A stretch of DNA of 64,000 bases from Allolobophora icterica (GCA_963556255.1 OY744610.1:13776088-13840087), one strand, 5' to 3'. Shown: positions 11,598-22,400, counted from the stretch's first letter. Notes: generated by a model not told the origin, from the sequence alone. Translations and numbers: made by a program.

Positions 11598-11738
11598 CAT
11601 CGACGGTAGAGGGCAGAAGATGTCATTTGAAATTTAAAATATTTTGTGTGTTTCTACCTCTACATAAGTTGCATCTTTTGCCCACTATTAGAATTCGTTT
11701 ATCTAAAAATCATTTTTTCACTCCACCCTACTGAACAT

Positions 11739-12700
11739 GTCACCAAATTCACACATGTCGCGAGTGCTTCAAACCCACCCTCCATTACCTTCAGCCGTAC
11801 CATGCAGATACATGGTGATAGGCTTCTGAAAATTTCGGTATGATGTACAAACATATCAAACTACAAAATACCAAAATTACAGCCAAATCTGAGTTAGGTC
11901 GGTGATTTCACATGGACTGACCCATCTTCGTTACTGCCAATAGCTACATATTGTGCATTCAGTGAGATAATTGTTTGTAAAAAATTTTGCTCAAGTGAGA
12001 ATAATGCAGAAAATCTTCCAGTGTTTCAGGGCTTCCTTCTGCATCAAACGATGCATTAACCATCTTTATACTATTTTTTTCTAGGTTTGCTGCCCGGTTA
12101 CTGCACTAGTTAAGGAATCAATATTTGCAAAATCTTAATTTATATATTCTGTGACCATAATTGATTCACTGATATCAGTTTCATGAAATTTGGATTTTAT
12201 TTCAATATTTTCTCTTGACTCATGAGATTCACCGACATCAAAGTTTACATCGGATTTCTATCGACACGCGAGATTCGTCGACATCAAGTTAGGCCTACCA
12301 TGATTAAATGCAATAATATTTTCAGAATAATAAGTGTAACTAATGCAAAATGTTACGAACATGATTGTTAGAAACTTGCAATTTTCATTTAAAATACTTT
12401 TGGATTAGTCTTCAGCACGACGCCGTATGTATACTAAATTAAACCATGGAACCTATTTTTTGGTAAACACATAGTGCAGTAGGCCCTAGCTCTATGGGAG
12501 ATAGAACCTTTGCACTTTTCAAAACTAGGTTGTTGGAGATAGCCCCAATATTAAAATAGTTGCTGCGTTTTTATTTACCGTGTGAACGATACCATCTTTT
12601 CACAGTTCAAACACTACATTGGTAGCAATAGAATTAAACAATAAAAATTTTTTTTGAAAATTTGGAGATAGCACCTTTGCACTCTAAGCAGACGATATCA
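11739..12700. other. Unassigned AT-rich interval
   Basis: Two similar phrases, GATAGCACCTTTGCACT (near 12666) and GATAGAACCTTTGCACT (near 12500), suggest an old local duplication. No gene seen. Confidence 0.45.
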
Positions 12701-12869
12701 CCACTTCACAGTGGCGGCGCGTGGATTTTTCAAAGGTGGTGAGAAGCATCAGTGTGCCGCCCCCATACCCATAGTAGCCTTAGCCTAGTATAGAGCTTAG
12801 AGCACAGTAGCAGATGAAGCAGATCCGCTACTAGTATCACTGTGTACTGCGAACTTAAAGTACTTTTAG

Positions 12870-13559
12870 CATTAGCAGATCAAATCAGAGGGAGTCTTTC
12901 AGAGAGTAGTCAAAAGAGGTCCGAGTTCGGTTTCCAGAAGGCCAAATCAAATTAGAATGGAAAGCCAAATGGTGATAGAGGACCACGAGGAGGAGAATGA
13001 AGGACGGGTTGCAATGATGATGGAGGAACTGAGAAGCTGCGGAATTCATAGTGGGAGGTAGTTCCAGAGGCGTGGTGCTGTGTTGGATATGGCTCGGTGG
13101 GAGAATTTGAGATGAGTAGTGACTGGCCGTCAAGAAAGACTGAGATAGGAGGATGAGCGGGTGGAGCGCGTTGTCTGAATTGTGAAGAGATCACTTAGGT
13201 ACTTGGGCCGGGAATATTGTAGAAAGCAGCAGGTTAGTGTAATATAATGAAGTGGTTCTCTCTGGGATTTTTAACCAATGGAATGATTTGAGGATGGGAG
13301 TGATGTTTGGGCGTTCCAATGACAGGTCTGGCAAGTGAGATTTGAATAAGTTGCAGACGCTTGATTTAGGTGGATTCAAGGTTGAGGAAGAGGGAACTGC
13401 AGTAGTCAAGCTTTGAATGAACAATGGAGGTAGCAATGGTGAAGGCAGTTTAAGGTCGAGCATGGGCCGGATGCGTCGGAGGTCACGAATGTGCATGAAA
13501 CAGAAGTGCGGGAGGTTGGAGATGTGGATGAAGAAGGAGAGGTGTGGATCAAAAGTAAT
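12870..13559 (-). pseudogene. L2-like LINE (family D), 3' fragment, second copy
   Basis: Paralogous to 10500-11597. It shares DLRRIRP, STLNPPKSSVCNL, the downstream block DLSLERPNITPILKSFHWL and the 3' end with GACCTCTTTTGACTACTCTC. Its 5' breakpoint is near 13559, where similarity to the first copy stops. Frameshifts are present. It is inserted in the hAT element 12709-14283 in the same orientation as the first copy in its own hAT host. Confidence 0.7.
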
Positions 13560-13604
13560 ACCACATTATCAATATACTCAAGCGCTATCATTATTTATAG
13601 AAAC

Positions 13605-14007
13605 CAGAGGCGTATCTAGGAGTGCAGAGGGTACATGTGTCCCGGGCGCCAAGGGAAGTGGCGCCAAAATGAGGGTTATGATAAATAATTTTACCCTTAA
13701 TTTTGATGCATTTTTAACTAATTTTTCCCAAATAAATTTATATGATTTAATTTTGGAGCCCCAACTATATCCAGTTATAGGCCTATCCATATTAGATAAA
13801 ATTTACAAACCAGTTCTCATGTATGATTTTGGCCCCATTCAGCAATAAGGTGCAACCTGCATGTACTATCTGTATTTTTCATATCTTGTTTAATTAAAAT
13901 TAAAATTGCCATTCTATTATTTGGAAAATGTGAAATAGCAAAACGGGGTGGGGTGCGCCAAATTCATAGTTCGCACCCGGGCTCAAAATATTTTAGCTAC
14001 GCCGCTG
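13605..14007. mobile_element. hAT-like MITE nested in a hAT element
   Basis: The ends are CAGAGGCGTATCTA and, inverted, TAGCTACGCCGCTG (two differences). The flanks are ATAGAAAC (13597-13604) and CTAGAAAC (14008-14015), an 8-bp duplication with one change. The inner sequence has GGCGCC/GGGCGCC motifs. No coding content. Confidence 0.85.
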
Positions 14008-14379
14008 CTAGAAACTATAGACATAAAATGATCTAAATCAATTTAAAACTAAGAAATACATTGAAACTCACATGAACAGTGAAGATTTACAGTTAACTAA
14101 ATTATGATATTAAAGTTTCATTTAAATTTCTAGCAACGAATTACGTAATAACTCCAAATGAAACACTACGGTGACCAAAGGAAGCACCGAAAAAAATATT
14201 CCAGGTAGTCAAAGTGCCGCCCTCTTCAAGTGGCCGCCCGATGCGACCGCACCCCCCTTGCACCCCCCCACGCGCCGCCACTGCCACTTCATAAAATGGT
14301 GATGGAATTCAAGAATTAAAAGCAAGAAAGTCCTTTTAAGCAGAAGCAAGAGACCAGAAACGTATAATGGACGAGAAGT

Positions 14380-14700
14380 TGGTTGCATCTAAGGCTAGGA
14401 AAAAAGAAGTCTGAAAAGTGAAAAAAGTAAAGACTAAGCAGAAAAGTAGATCGGCCCTCAGTCGCGTGAATAGAACCTACACGGTAGGCCTACACCTCGT
14501 CCACTGAGGGCAGGAAAAACAACTTAAATCAGCTTTCTGTGTCACTTGCCCGGGATGCGGCACAAAGGAACATATTGCCGAAGATTTTAAGATGGCATGT
14601 GGATGGATTGCCTGCCAGACATGCCATACTTGGTATCACGAGCCGAACAGAACGCCGTATTTGATGACGATGACTTTATTTGCATCCGATGCTGTTGACT
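14380..14700 (+). pseudogene. PHD-like zinc-finger remnant, possibly transposase C-terminus
   Basis: A lysine-rich stretch with a stop is followed, from about 14545, by CPGCGTKEHIAED, then WIACQTCHTWYHE. After one frameshift near 14660 comes a DDDDFICIRCC-type end. The C-x2-C ... C-x2-C ... W-x-H ... C-x2-C order resembles PHD-type fingers, such as those at the ends of some pogo-like transposases, where a basic segment also precedes the finger. The assignment is tentative. Nothing upstream could be assigned to a transposase core. Confidence 0.4.
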
Positions 14701-15264
14701 AAATTTTCTTTTCATTTTTATCGACGTTTCTTTAAATCTTGGTTTCATTCAGGCTAAAGTCTCAGTTTTAATTCTAGCATAAAATATCTCATGGGGGGCA
14801 GCCACCTAATGCTATAATAAAGGTCCGGTAAATAAAGTTTTATGGTTGAAATGGGACCCCAGGGGCCTATTTTACCCACACCTGTAGAGTGGTTTTTAAA
14901 GTTAAAACTTCACTTGTTGCATATGGTTACTCAGACCTATATAGTACACATTTATTATATAATAAATATCTCGCACATTTAGGATGTTTTCAGAAATATT
15001 AATTTTCCCTTAAGGGACCAATTTTAGACCACGATCTCCTAAAACAACCTTTACGATTGCGTTTCAATGTCTTCAGAGTAGAAACAAAGCAAATAGCAAA
15101 ATAATTTCTATAAAGCCTCAAAACATCACTTAAGGTTTGTAGAAGGTCGAAGGCTTTAGAGAAATCGACAGTTTACTGCTAAGAATGCAGCCCATGACTT
15201 CTAAGCACAGTCCTCATAAGAAGACAGATGCAGTAGTTGAGTCATTTTCCGGTAAATGCGTACA
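14701..15264. other. Unassigned interval
   Basis: No gene or repeat recognised. The phrase AAGGTTTGTAGAAGGTCGAAGGCTTTAGAGAAATCGACAG... near 15130 resembles the 3' flank of the RING exon near 30880-30910 (GTAGGCCGAAGGTTTAAGAGACATTGACAG), hinting at an older copy of that flank. Confidence 0.4.
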
Positions 15265-15272
15265 TTAGATAT

Positions 15273-16029
15273 CAGTGATGTAGTAGGCTATTCGAGTCCG
15301 GCCAAGGACTCGAGTCCAACTCGAGACCGATTTTCTGCGGACTCGGACTCGGACTTGGACTGTCACGACTCGGACTCGTACTCGAACCCTGGACTCGAAT
15401 TTGACTTGCTGACTCGTTTTCCGAGTCACAATTTCTAGGCAGAACAGACAACTCGGTCACCGCTAAGACCACCCCTCATGCGAGAACTGACGTGAATACC
15501 CGGCCGACCGTCGCTATTGGCATAAGAAAAAACAGATGAAACTAATCCGTTTGAAGTGGAGTATCATGAATAGGCTGGGGTATAAGACAGAGGGTCTCTA
15601 TTTTCCAGTGTAGAGAAGGAGCGAGGACGTAACATGACACGACTGCACTTGTGGCATTTACAGTTCTAGCTGTTCCTACCTACTGTACTTGTGTGTAGCA
15701 TTTGAAGAATTTTTATGTGTCCTCATGATCGTGCCAGATTTTAGAACAAAACTTTATTTGATTTAATGTTTTTAATGTGAAATTTGGGTAAATTGCACTA
15801 AACATTCTTTCTGCATAGAGCCTAAATAGTTCTGTTATTTTTCTGTGGCATTGAATTGCGTGGTTCAGTGTATTTTGTTGTGGATGGACTTGGACTCGGA
15901 CTTGGACTCGATGTTTATTGACTCGGACTCGGACTCGAACACCTCAGGACTCTGACTCGACTCGGACTCGGCTTAGATGGACTCGGACTTGACTCGGACT
16001 CGGCTTAGGTGGACTCGACTACATCTCTG
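15273..16029. mobile_element. hAT-like element carrying GACTCG hexamer arrays
   Basis: The ends CAGTGATGTAGT and, inverted, ACTACATCTCTG are flanked by perfect TTAGATAT duplications (15265-15272 and 16030-16037). Both subterminal regions (15295-15420 and 15890-16020) are built of degenerate GACTCG / GACTTG hexamers. No coding frame is credible. Confidence 0.92.
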
Positions 16030-16037
16030 TTAGATAT

Positions 16038-17491
16038 ATGACTGTTCCCGATCATTCCTCAGAAAACAATACCTAGTCTGATATCATGCTAAGTGATAAG
16101 ATTAAATGTTATTGATCAGTCAACAATTTAAGACCTTTGAAAGTAATTCAAAGCAATAAAATAATTTACTAAAATTTATTTTGAATTTAAAATGTTCCAC
16201 TTCGTTACAGTCCCTGGGCTATTGTAGTACTCATTGCTTTAGTCTACAATTTCAAAGTGATTTGCATTGAACCAAGAAATTCATGTGTTTCTTTTGTACC
16301 ATATATACTTGCATGTTTCTAAATACAACTTGGTGAACTGGATCTTTAGTATAATTTTCTTTAAATTTTAAACTTGTCTTCGGAAAATTATGTCCGCTCC
16401 GTTAACATGTAAAATTATCTCGTATCTCACAACCCTTTCATTCCTTTGGTCGCGCAACTTAACTCGTCTCTTCTGCGTAGATCTATGAAAGTATGTATGT
16501 CTTGATACACGATCTGAATGCTAAGACAAATTTCTTACTAATTTTCATTTATCTCGTACCTAATGTGTTTTTTATATTATACTTCCACTCCGTTTCTGCA
16601 TTTTTGCAATGATTATGAATTGCAATGATTATTGCAATTTAATTGCAATAATATTTGTAATATTTACCATGCTGATGCACAGTTTGTCTAGGCTACTTCG
16701 TTATCCGTCCACTCCGTCATTATATATGTTACTCTTGAGGTATTAAAAATGTTGCCATTGTTAGGATTAGTCGTCTACTTAAAATATCATTTATTATACA
16801 ATTTATTTAACAATATATGACATTCTACATAAGTTTTTGCTTCAGCAGACTGTTTTTAATAAAGTTCACTTTACGCAATCTGTGCTCAATTCTCGAAATA
16901 TAGTAAAGGAGCGGACTTATTACGTGGTAATTTTGATGTAATTTTTATGCTGTAAGCAGATTTTAGGACAACACCACAAATATTTTGATGTTTTCTGTTT
17001 ATATGATCACTGGGAATGACTGGCTCAAGTGATTTTTATTTAGTTATTTGGGCAAAAATAAATACATTCAACTTAACATTGATTAGGCCCCATGCTTCTA
17101 TTTCTGTAACGATGTGGAATTTCTTAATAAAATTAAAACTGTGATGGAATTAAATATGCGTTTGTATTGTGATTTCTTTTATATTTATTTTATAAATATT
17201 AATACTAAAGACATATTGGCATGTCAAACTACGCAACAGGAAGCTGTCTACTATATATACATACAGCTCATAAGTGTATAGTAACGGAGCAATAACAAAG
17301 TGGACAAATATTTAGTAGGGCTATTTTTCCAATTACAAACTTGCTACATTTTCAAATTAGTGCAAAACCAAATATATACTTGTGAAATAGAAATATTCAA
17401 GATTTGCTCCAAAAAACCAAATGTAATTTGGAGAAAAGTTGCTTCTTGAATTGGTGAATTTGACATGTTACCGGGAAATGACTCATTTACT
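16038..17491. other. AT-rich interval downstream of RING copy A
   Basis: Nothing recognised. The transmembrane exon that follows the RING exon in gene B was looked for here on the minus strand and not found. Confidence 0.5.
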
Positions 17492-17497
17492 TCATAC

Positions 17498-17785
17498 CCT
17501 AGCTTGAATGTTTCCTTGAGGCATGGTTACGTTTCTCTCCGGTGTCCAATTATACCGAGGAAAGCCTCGTACTCCTTCTGTAGGAACAATCAGGTCCATC
17601 CTGCACAGAGGACAACTAAATCTCTTGAAGATTGGGATGTAGTAAAACGGTTGGATTTCTCCGACTAATTGTCGAAGACACTTAGTGCAGAACGTGTGAC
17701 CACATGGAAGGATCCGAGGAACGCGGAACTCTTCCAAGCATATCGGACACTCTGTTGAACGGTTTTCTTCAAATTGCCTTGGCAT
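17498..17785 (-). CDS. RING-finger exon, copy A
   Basis: Ninety-six codons from an ATG to a conserved splice donor (AGG^GTATGAAGTAA on the minus strand). The RING ligands are C13, C16, C28, H30, C33, C36, C58 and C61; the domain would bind two zincs and recruit an E2 ubiquitin enzyme. It is a close paralogue of the RING exon of gene B (30989-31372) but lacks a segment of about 35 residues before TPERNVT. If the donor is not used the frame stops two codons later. A matching second exon was not seen to its left, so it may be a broken gene. The Met chosen aligns with that of gene B, and the sequence before it is also conserved. Confidence 0.75.
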
Positions 17786-18175
17786 TTCAATCGAACTTAC
17801 TACTCCAGGTTTGAAATTTCAAACTACTTTAAACATGTGACACAAAAATACAAGTAGCATTATATCATGGACTGGACCGAATGATTACTTATGAAAGCAA
17901 CCATTCGGTTTTATAACAAACAAATTAATTATTACGTTTAAGAATATTTACTATTCCTCTAATATACGCATCTATCTAAAACCCAAGTCTAAGGAAGTTG
18001 TGCACGTACATGAAAGTAAACTATGCTATTACATGTATAACCAAACTTAATTGTTATAACCAAACTTTTATGCATTAGCGGGTATGCAACAGGAACTAAA
18101 CACATGTAAGCAATACTAGGCCAAATCAATCTACACTAAATTAAGTGTGAGCAATGTCCATTAGGGTGTGTCTTA
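17786..18175 (-). repeat. Segmental duplication: 5' flank of RING copy A
   Basis: It matches 31379-31551 plus 32097-32265: shared CAAGGACTGGACCGAATGATTACTTATGA-like and GCATTAG..GGTAT.CAACAGGA.CT.AACACATGTAAGCAA blocks. Position 17962-17969 (ATATACGC) is the empty site for the MITE that interrupts the other copy. Confidence 0.85.
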
Positions 18176-18676
18176 GGCCTAAATTTTAAGCTTCAAGATT
18201 AATATCGGCCAGGTTATTTGTGTGTTCCATCTTAAGAAACATTAGCATTTGCCAAATTATATGAAAATCGTAATAGATTTAGAACCTGCGCAAAGCCTGG
18301 GAAGAATTATCACTTATAAAACAATGTGATACATTGTAATTTTCAAAAATCGAAACAATTTCAACACCAAAACATAAAAAAATAAGCAAAATCAAACGAA
18401 AAAGCTCGAGTTCTTTGTCACTGATATGTAGGCCTATTTATTACTTTTGTGCTGTTGGGAATTTGTTTTCGATGGTACTCGACCATTTTAAGAACAAAAT
18501 TGCTACTCTTCCTCATTTCGGACTAGGGTTTCACTGAAGGACTGCATGAGAGCCATTCCTTTCTCCGCCACATCGTTCGTCACTTTTAGGGTCCTATATG
18601 ATGTATTTCGCCTCACTGTATGATTCTTCTGACTCCCATTGTTGCCGGTCTAGTAGATGGGTATTGGCTGTTTTAG
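18176..18676. other. Unassigned interval
   Basis: No gene or repeat recognised between the duplicated flank and the tandem array. Confidence 0.4.
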
Positions 18677-19050
18677 GTCAGTCTCTTCAGAGAGGTCCCG
18701 AGACCAATGGGCCCTTATAGCAGATCGCTTTCAAATCGAGTTTCACTTTGAGCGCAGTCCCTTCAGAGTGGTTCCGAGACCAATGGGCCCTTATAGCAGA
18801 TCGCTTTCAAATCGATTTTCACTTTGAGCGCAGTCCCTTCAGAGTGGTCCCGAGACCAATGGGCCCTTATAGCAGATCGCTTTCAAATCGATTTTCAGTT
18901 TGAAAAAAGTGCCTCTCCTGAGGCACTCTTATAGCAGATCGATCTCAGATCGAGTTTTCGGTTTGAGCGCAAGGCCTCCAGAGAGTCCGTGCGTTCGTGG
19001 GATCCACGAACGTTTATAGCAGATCGACCTCCAGAGGGCCTCCAGAGCAT
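18677..19050 (+). repeat. Five-unit tandem array with one hairpin per unit
   Basis: Units of about 65-76 bp share TTATAGCAGATCG, mostly followed by an ATCGAxTTTC / TTTGAGCGCA block. Just before this constant part each unit has a different inverted repeat. Units 1 and 3: GGTCCC...GGGCCC. Unit 4: GTGCCTC-TCCT-GAGGCAC. Unit 5: CGTTCGTGG-GAT-CCACGAACG. Stem sequences change while the ability to pair is mostly kept. It lies 5' of the small Cys-rich ORF and the polymerase relic. Confidence 0.8.
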
Positions 19051-19760
19051 CTTTCAAAACGAATATAATCGCTTGACCGTATTGAACATCAAGTATAAAT
19101 AAAAAATATATAAAAAAATTTAAAAAATTTTTAAAGTACATGTATTAGTATAAATAAAATAACTTCTGATTTGGATATTACTACCCATTGCTTTGACTAA
19201 CCATTTGATATACCAATTAGAGAAAGTTTATGCTCGGCATATATAATTATCTATGAAAAATGAAGGGCAAAAATCTTTGTGCGTGGTTAGTAATTGTCAC
19301 GAAAAACATCTGTGGTAATAGGTGCAGACTTCACTTATTAAGACTGAGAAAGGGTGGTGGTACGAAGCCTTGTATGGGTTGTGAAAAGGCAGTGAAAAAT
19401 GTAATAGGTCTCTGCCTAGGGTGTGGCTACAAGGCTGCTAGACTGAAAAAGTTGCGCGATGAAAGTGTCTTTCAAGACGAATGTAGGCGCCTAGCTGCAA
19501 TTGAACATCAGATATAAATAAATAATTAAAATTTCACAATGAAAAAAAGTATTAGTAGAAATAACTTCTGACTAGTATTAGTAGTAATAACTTCTGACAA
19601 TCGTATTGGCTACGAATGTAGGAGCTGGCCGTAATTGAATATCAGGTACAAATAAATAATTAAAATTCACAGTTTAAAAAAACTTAAATTAAAAAAGTAT
19701 TAGTATAAACAACTTCTGACTAAAGTATTAGTTGTACTAACTTCTGACTATAGTACTTGA
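19040..19760 (+). repeat. Three diverged direct repeats around the Cys-rich ORF
   Basis: The phrase ACGAATxTA...TTGAACATCA..TATAAATAAA occurs near 19055-19105, 19478-19530 and 19612-19665. Each is followed by AGTATTAGTA.AAATAACTTCTGA-type sequence. They look like tandem copies of an ORF end plus its intergenic spacer. Confidence 0.7.
19260..19517 (+). CDS. Small Cys-rich ORF, unidentified
   Basis: Eighty-five codons, basic, with a central CMGC...CLGC pair of C-x2-C knuckles spaced as in a zinc ribbon. It lies about 240 bases before a Polinton-polymerase-like relic on the same strand and could be a gene of that element. Its 3' end (ACGAATGTAGG...TTGAACATCAG.TATAAATAAA) is repeated in diverged form before and after it. 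No family recognised. It may be a non-functional remnant. Confidence 0.4.
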   Translation: MKGKNLCAWLVIVTKNICGNRCRLHLLRLRKGGGTKPCMGCEKAVKNVIGLCLGCGYKAARLKKLRDESVFQDECRRLAAIEHQI

Positions 19761-20458
19761 CAATGAATGAACAACCCCAGTTTATGGTCTACAAAGAGCT
19801 CGTCAATCAGCCTTTGAGAGATTTCAGAGCAGTTGTACCAGAAGGACACGAACAAGAAAGAGATCCACTGTCTTTCTTGAGTGGAATGTCTTCGAGTATT
19901 ATTACAGAAATCGAAAAAGAGTTAACTAGTAAGCGTGAGTTAAAGGTCTATTTAGTGTTAACGACTGAGCTAGAAAAGAATAAATTTTGACACAGGCGAC
20001 ACAATCATCACAACCTCCTACTTCACAACCTACTACTTCCAATCCTCAATGAAGCTGATATCCTCGGAGTTGTGCATGAGGCCAAGGATGAAATCCAAGA
20101 GCGTAACGAAGAGTTCACCAACGAGGGATCTGGATGGAGAGTGAAACGAGTTTTGACTTTAGATTTAGGCAAAACAAAATATAAACCATTTCGAGGTAGG
20201 AACTACTTTCACACACCAAAAAATATATACCCCTCGCTCGGTTATTAATGTAAAGAATGAAGATAACCGATGCTTCGAGTGGGCCATATTAAGCGCAATG
20301 TATTCGGTAGAAAAGGATCCTCAGCGCCCAATTAAGTATCGGGTCTACCTCGGATAGCTCAACTTTGAAAAAATCGATTTTCCGCTTAAAGTTACAGATA
20401 TCGATCAAAACCCAACTACGAGTATAAGCGCCTCGGTCTTCGGGTGGGATTACTAGAG
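19757..20458 (+). pseudogene. Polinton-type DNA polymerase B relic, N-terminal region
   Basis: Homologous piece by piece to the start of the polymerase at 60288: a KEL.NQ.LRDFRA.VP block, then FTNEGSGWRVKR and KYKPFRG, then VINVKN(E/N)D.RCFEWAILSAMY. Stops and frameshifts occur after 19988, near 20240 and near 20356. The exonuclease and polymerase cores are missing. In an active element PolB copies the element's DNA, probably by protein priming. This copy is clearly dead and is less complete than the one at 60 kb. Confidence 0.85.
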
Positions 20459-20677
20459 CGCATTTTCAGTCAGAGCAATTTTTGTTTCAGCTAGTTTTGT
20501 GCTCCACCACACAAGCCTATACCATCCATCGACACCACAAACTCCAAACAAAGACCTAGAAATCTTGCACAAGTACCCTACAAATCCGAGAGCCAACCTC
20601 ATTCTTCCACCCAACCCCTGTTCTCCCACCCACACCCCCACGATTTTCTTGCCGCGTAAATTCTATACTGCCAACAT

Positions 20678-20680
<3 letters not shown>

Positions 20681-20732
<52 letters not shown>
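20681..20732. repeat. (TA)n microsatellite
   Basis: A pure TA run of about 50 bases. It is followed by TAGCTGGTTTACCCGGCGTTGCC, a phrase typical of some dispersed repeats; I could not define that repeat's limits. Confidence 0.95.
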
Positions 20733-20733
<1 letters not shown>

Positions 20734-20787
20734 TAGCTGGTTTACCCGGCGTTGCCTGGGGTTATAAGTTTCAATCCCTACATAGGC

Positions 20788-20897
20788 CATTTGGCGGTCT
20801 GAATTTTTTAAAATTTTCTGAAGAATTGCGGGGGCCGGATAAAAAGTGTTGGCGGGCCGGATCCGGCCCGCGGGCCGTAGTTTGCCCACCTCTGCTA
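20788..20897 (-). mobile_element. One end of a hAT-like element
   Basis: Read on the minus strand, it begins CAGAGGTGGGCAAACTACGG and continues into GC-rich GGCCCGC palindromic text, a familiar hAT-type end. The other end was not found. Confidence 0.55.
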
Positions 20898-20999
20898 AAG
20901 ACCTATAAAATATTATGTTCAACTTTGCACATGCTACCACTAAACTTGACCAAAATGCGTTATAGATTACGTGTCTTAATATAATACATAGGATCCACC

Positions 21000-21826
21000 C
21001 AGGGTGCGGCAAAATAAAGTAATCCCTTGCAGTGTTTGGTTGATATCTCAAGAACGAAGTTGGAGTTTTATAAGAAAATTTACACGGCCATTGGTCATTC
21101 ATATCTACGTACAATTGCCAAATTACATTATATTATCACAACAATTGACTAAGTTATGCTATTTGAACAGAGACAAGCCCACGCTTTATAACGTGCAAAT
21201 TTTACGGTTGCGTTATTGGTTGTACTGTAGCATTTATTATGAAAACAAAAAACAGGGCACCAGCTTAAAAGCAACGTCATCACAGTGACGTAAATTTATC
21301 TGGCCACCAAATTCCCCAGATCTCAACCCCCTTGACTATCACGTGTGGGGAGCCATGCTGGAAAGGTATCACAAACTCCAGCCGAAGCCAAAGACAATCG
21401 CCGAGTTGAAAGCCGCTTTGCAGTCAATATGGGACGATATGCCACAGGCGCCGATCAACAAGGCCATCAAGAACTTTACCAAACGGCTGAAGGCATGCGT
21501 GCAGGCCAATGGTGGACACTTTGAACACTTAATGTAAAATTGAAAGTGCAATTCGTAAAGCTTTAATGTAAAAATATTTCAAGTTGTACCATTTATTTTT
21601 CTTGTTTCTTTACAAAGTAACTATTTTTAACCATGTAAAATCGTGGGGGGTGTCGTGTTTGAAATAACATAACTTTGTCATATTTCAAGATTGTTAAATA
21701 ACATTTGGAAGTTATATGTAGATGTGAACAGACAATATCATTACCAAATTTTATATAACAATTCTAAGCGGTTGCTACAGAATTTGCAACACACTGCAGG
21801 GGATTACTTTATTTTGCCGCACCCTG
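21000..21826 (+). mobile_element. Internally deleted mariner element with transposase C-terminus
   Basis: Inverted ends are CAGGGTGCGGCAAAATAAAG (21000) and its complement ending at 21826. The frame 21296-21535 has WPPNSPDLNPLDYHVW, which carries the last catalytic Asp of mariner transposases (D...D34D/E), and then the C-terminal tail. The DNA-binding half and first catalytic residues are deleted, since full elements are about 1.3 kb. TA is present on the right flank only. Confidence 0.85.
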
Positions 21827-21849
21827 TACACATAGGCCTACATAGACCT

Positions 21850-22170
21850 GTATGCATCAAGTGGCTGTCGGACTAACACTCCCAATGCTTCAACGTGTAC
21901 TGAGTTTAATTTATGTTCACTGTTGTTATCGGCTACTTACATGTAATTAAGTTAATAACTGCAAATGTTATTTGAAAACAGATATTTCGACGTTACCTCC
22001 TGAGAGACCTTGTAGCTATGTCCTCCGTTGCTCACAGGCAACGCTCATTTAAGTTGGACTTCGTAAGTCTATTGTCCACATATCCTGTTATCAGGTAGTA
22101 GACCTACTTATGACAATAGATGATCTATGACGTATTCGAAAAGATAAACTGAAATTAACAGGCTTGTATA
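21850..22170 (-). promoter_or_regulatory. Duplicated 5' block with splice donor (copy A)
   Basis: It is homologous to 33000-33330 and more weakly to 26930-27130. On the minus strand each has (T/A)GTCT(C/T)TCAGGAG followed by GTAACG / GTAAGG / GTGTAA, which looks like the end of a leader exon with its donor. The block lies upstream of RING copy A, separated by later insertions, and may be its promoter and first exon. Confidence 0.55.
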
Positions 22171-22292
22171 TGCGCATATGTCAGACACCTCTTTAAGTAG
22201 AGCTACGTCCCACACGGGCTGCTGCCCCCAGCCATACCAGTTGCTTACTCACTGCGGCCACGATTGCACAACAAAGTTATCTCGACAGCGGA

Positions 22293-22400
22293 CATCCTAA
22301 GACGTAAAGCTTTTATTATCAGAATGATTAACTCTTGCTCTAATATAATTAGTCAATGACTTGCTCGAATATAATTAGTCAATGACTCCTTTTGTCACTC
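22293..22400. repeat. Left member of diverged direct repeats flanking an RTE-like LINE
   Basis: It matches 24107-24200: CAGAATGATTAACT..TCTAATATAATTAGTCAATGACT. This copy also repeats CGAATATAATTAGTCAATGACT internally. Confidence 0.75.

Larger units (their letters stand above)
9986..11730. mobile_element. hAT-like non-autonomous element (host of nested insertions)
   Basis: The ends are TAGGGTGGAGTGAAAA and its inverse TTTTCACTCCACCCTA. They are flanked by the perfect 8-bp duplication CTGAACAT at 9978-9985 and 11731-11738. The terminal inverted repeats extend about 150 bp with indels; a shared inner block CTTCTGCCCTCTACCG lies near 10120 and, inverted, near 11605. The middle is filled by a LINE piece and a second MITE. 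No transposase remains. An 8-bp duplication fits hAT, although P elements also make 8 bp. Confidence 0.88.
12709..14283. mobile_element. hAT-like non-autonomous element
   Basis: Perfect ends CAGTGGCGGCGCGTGG and CCACGCGCCGCCACTG are flanked by the perfect 8-bp duplication CCACTTCA (12701-12708 and 14284-14291). The CAGTGGCG start is typical of hAT. It contains a LINE fragment and a second MITE; no transposase frame remains. Confidence 0.95.

Noticed and set aside
18677..19050. CRISPR or tRNA array
   Set aside because: Variable parts are hairpin stems of uneven length, not spacers, and no tRNA boxes or cas genes are present.
20499..21114. Frames of 160-170 codons on both strands
   Set aside because: They cross a TA microsatellite and unrelated repeat ends.
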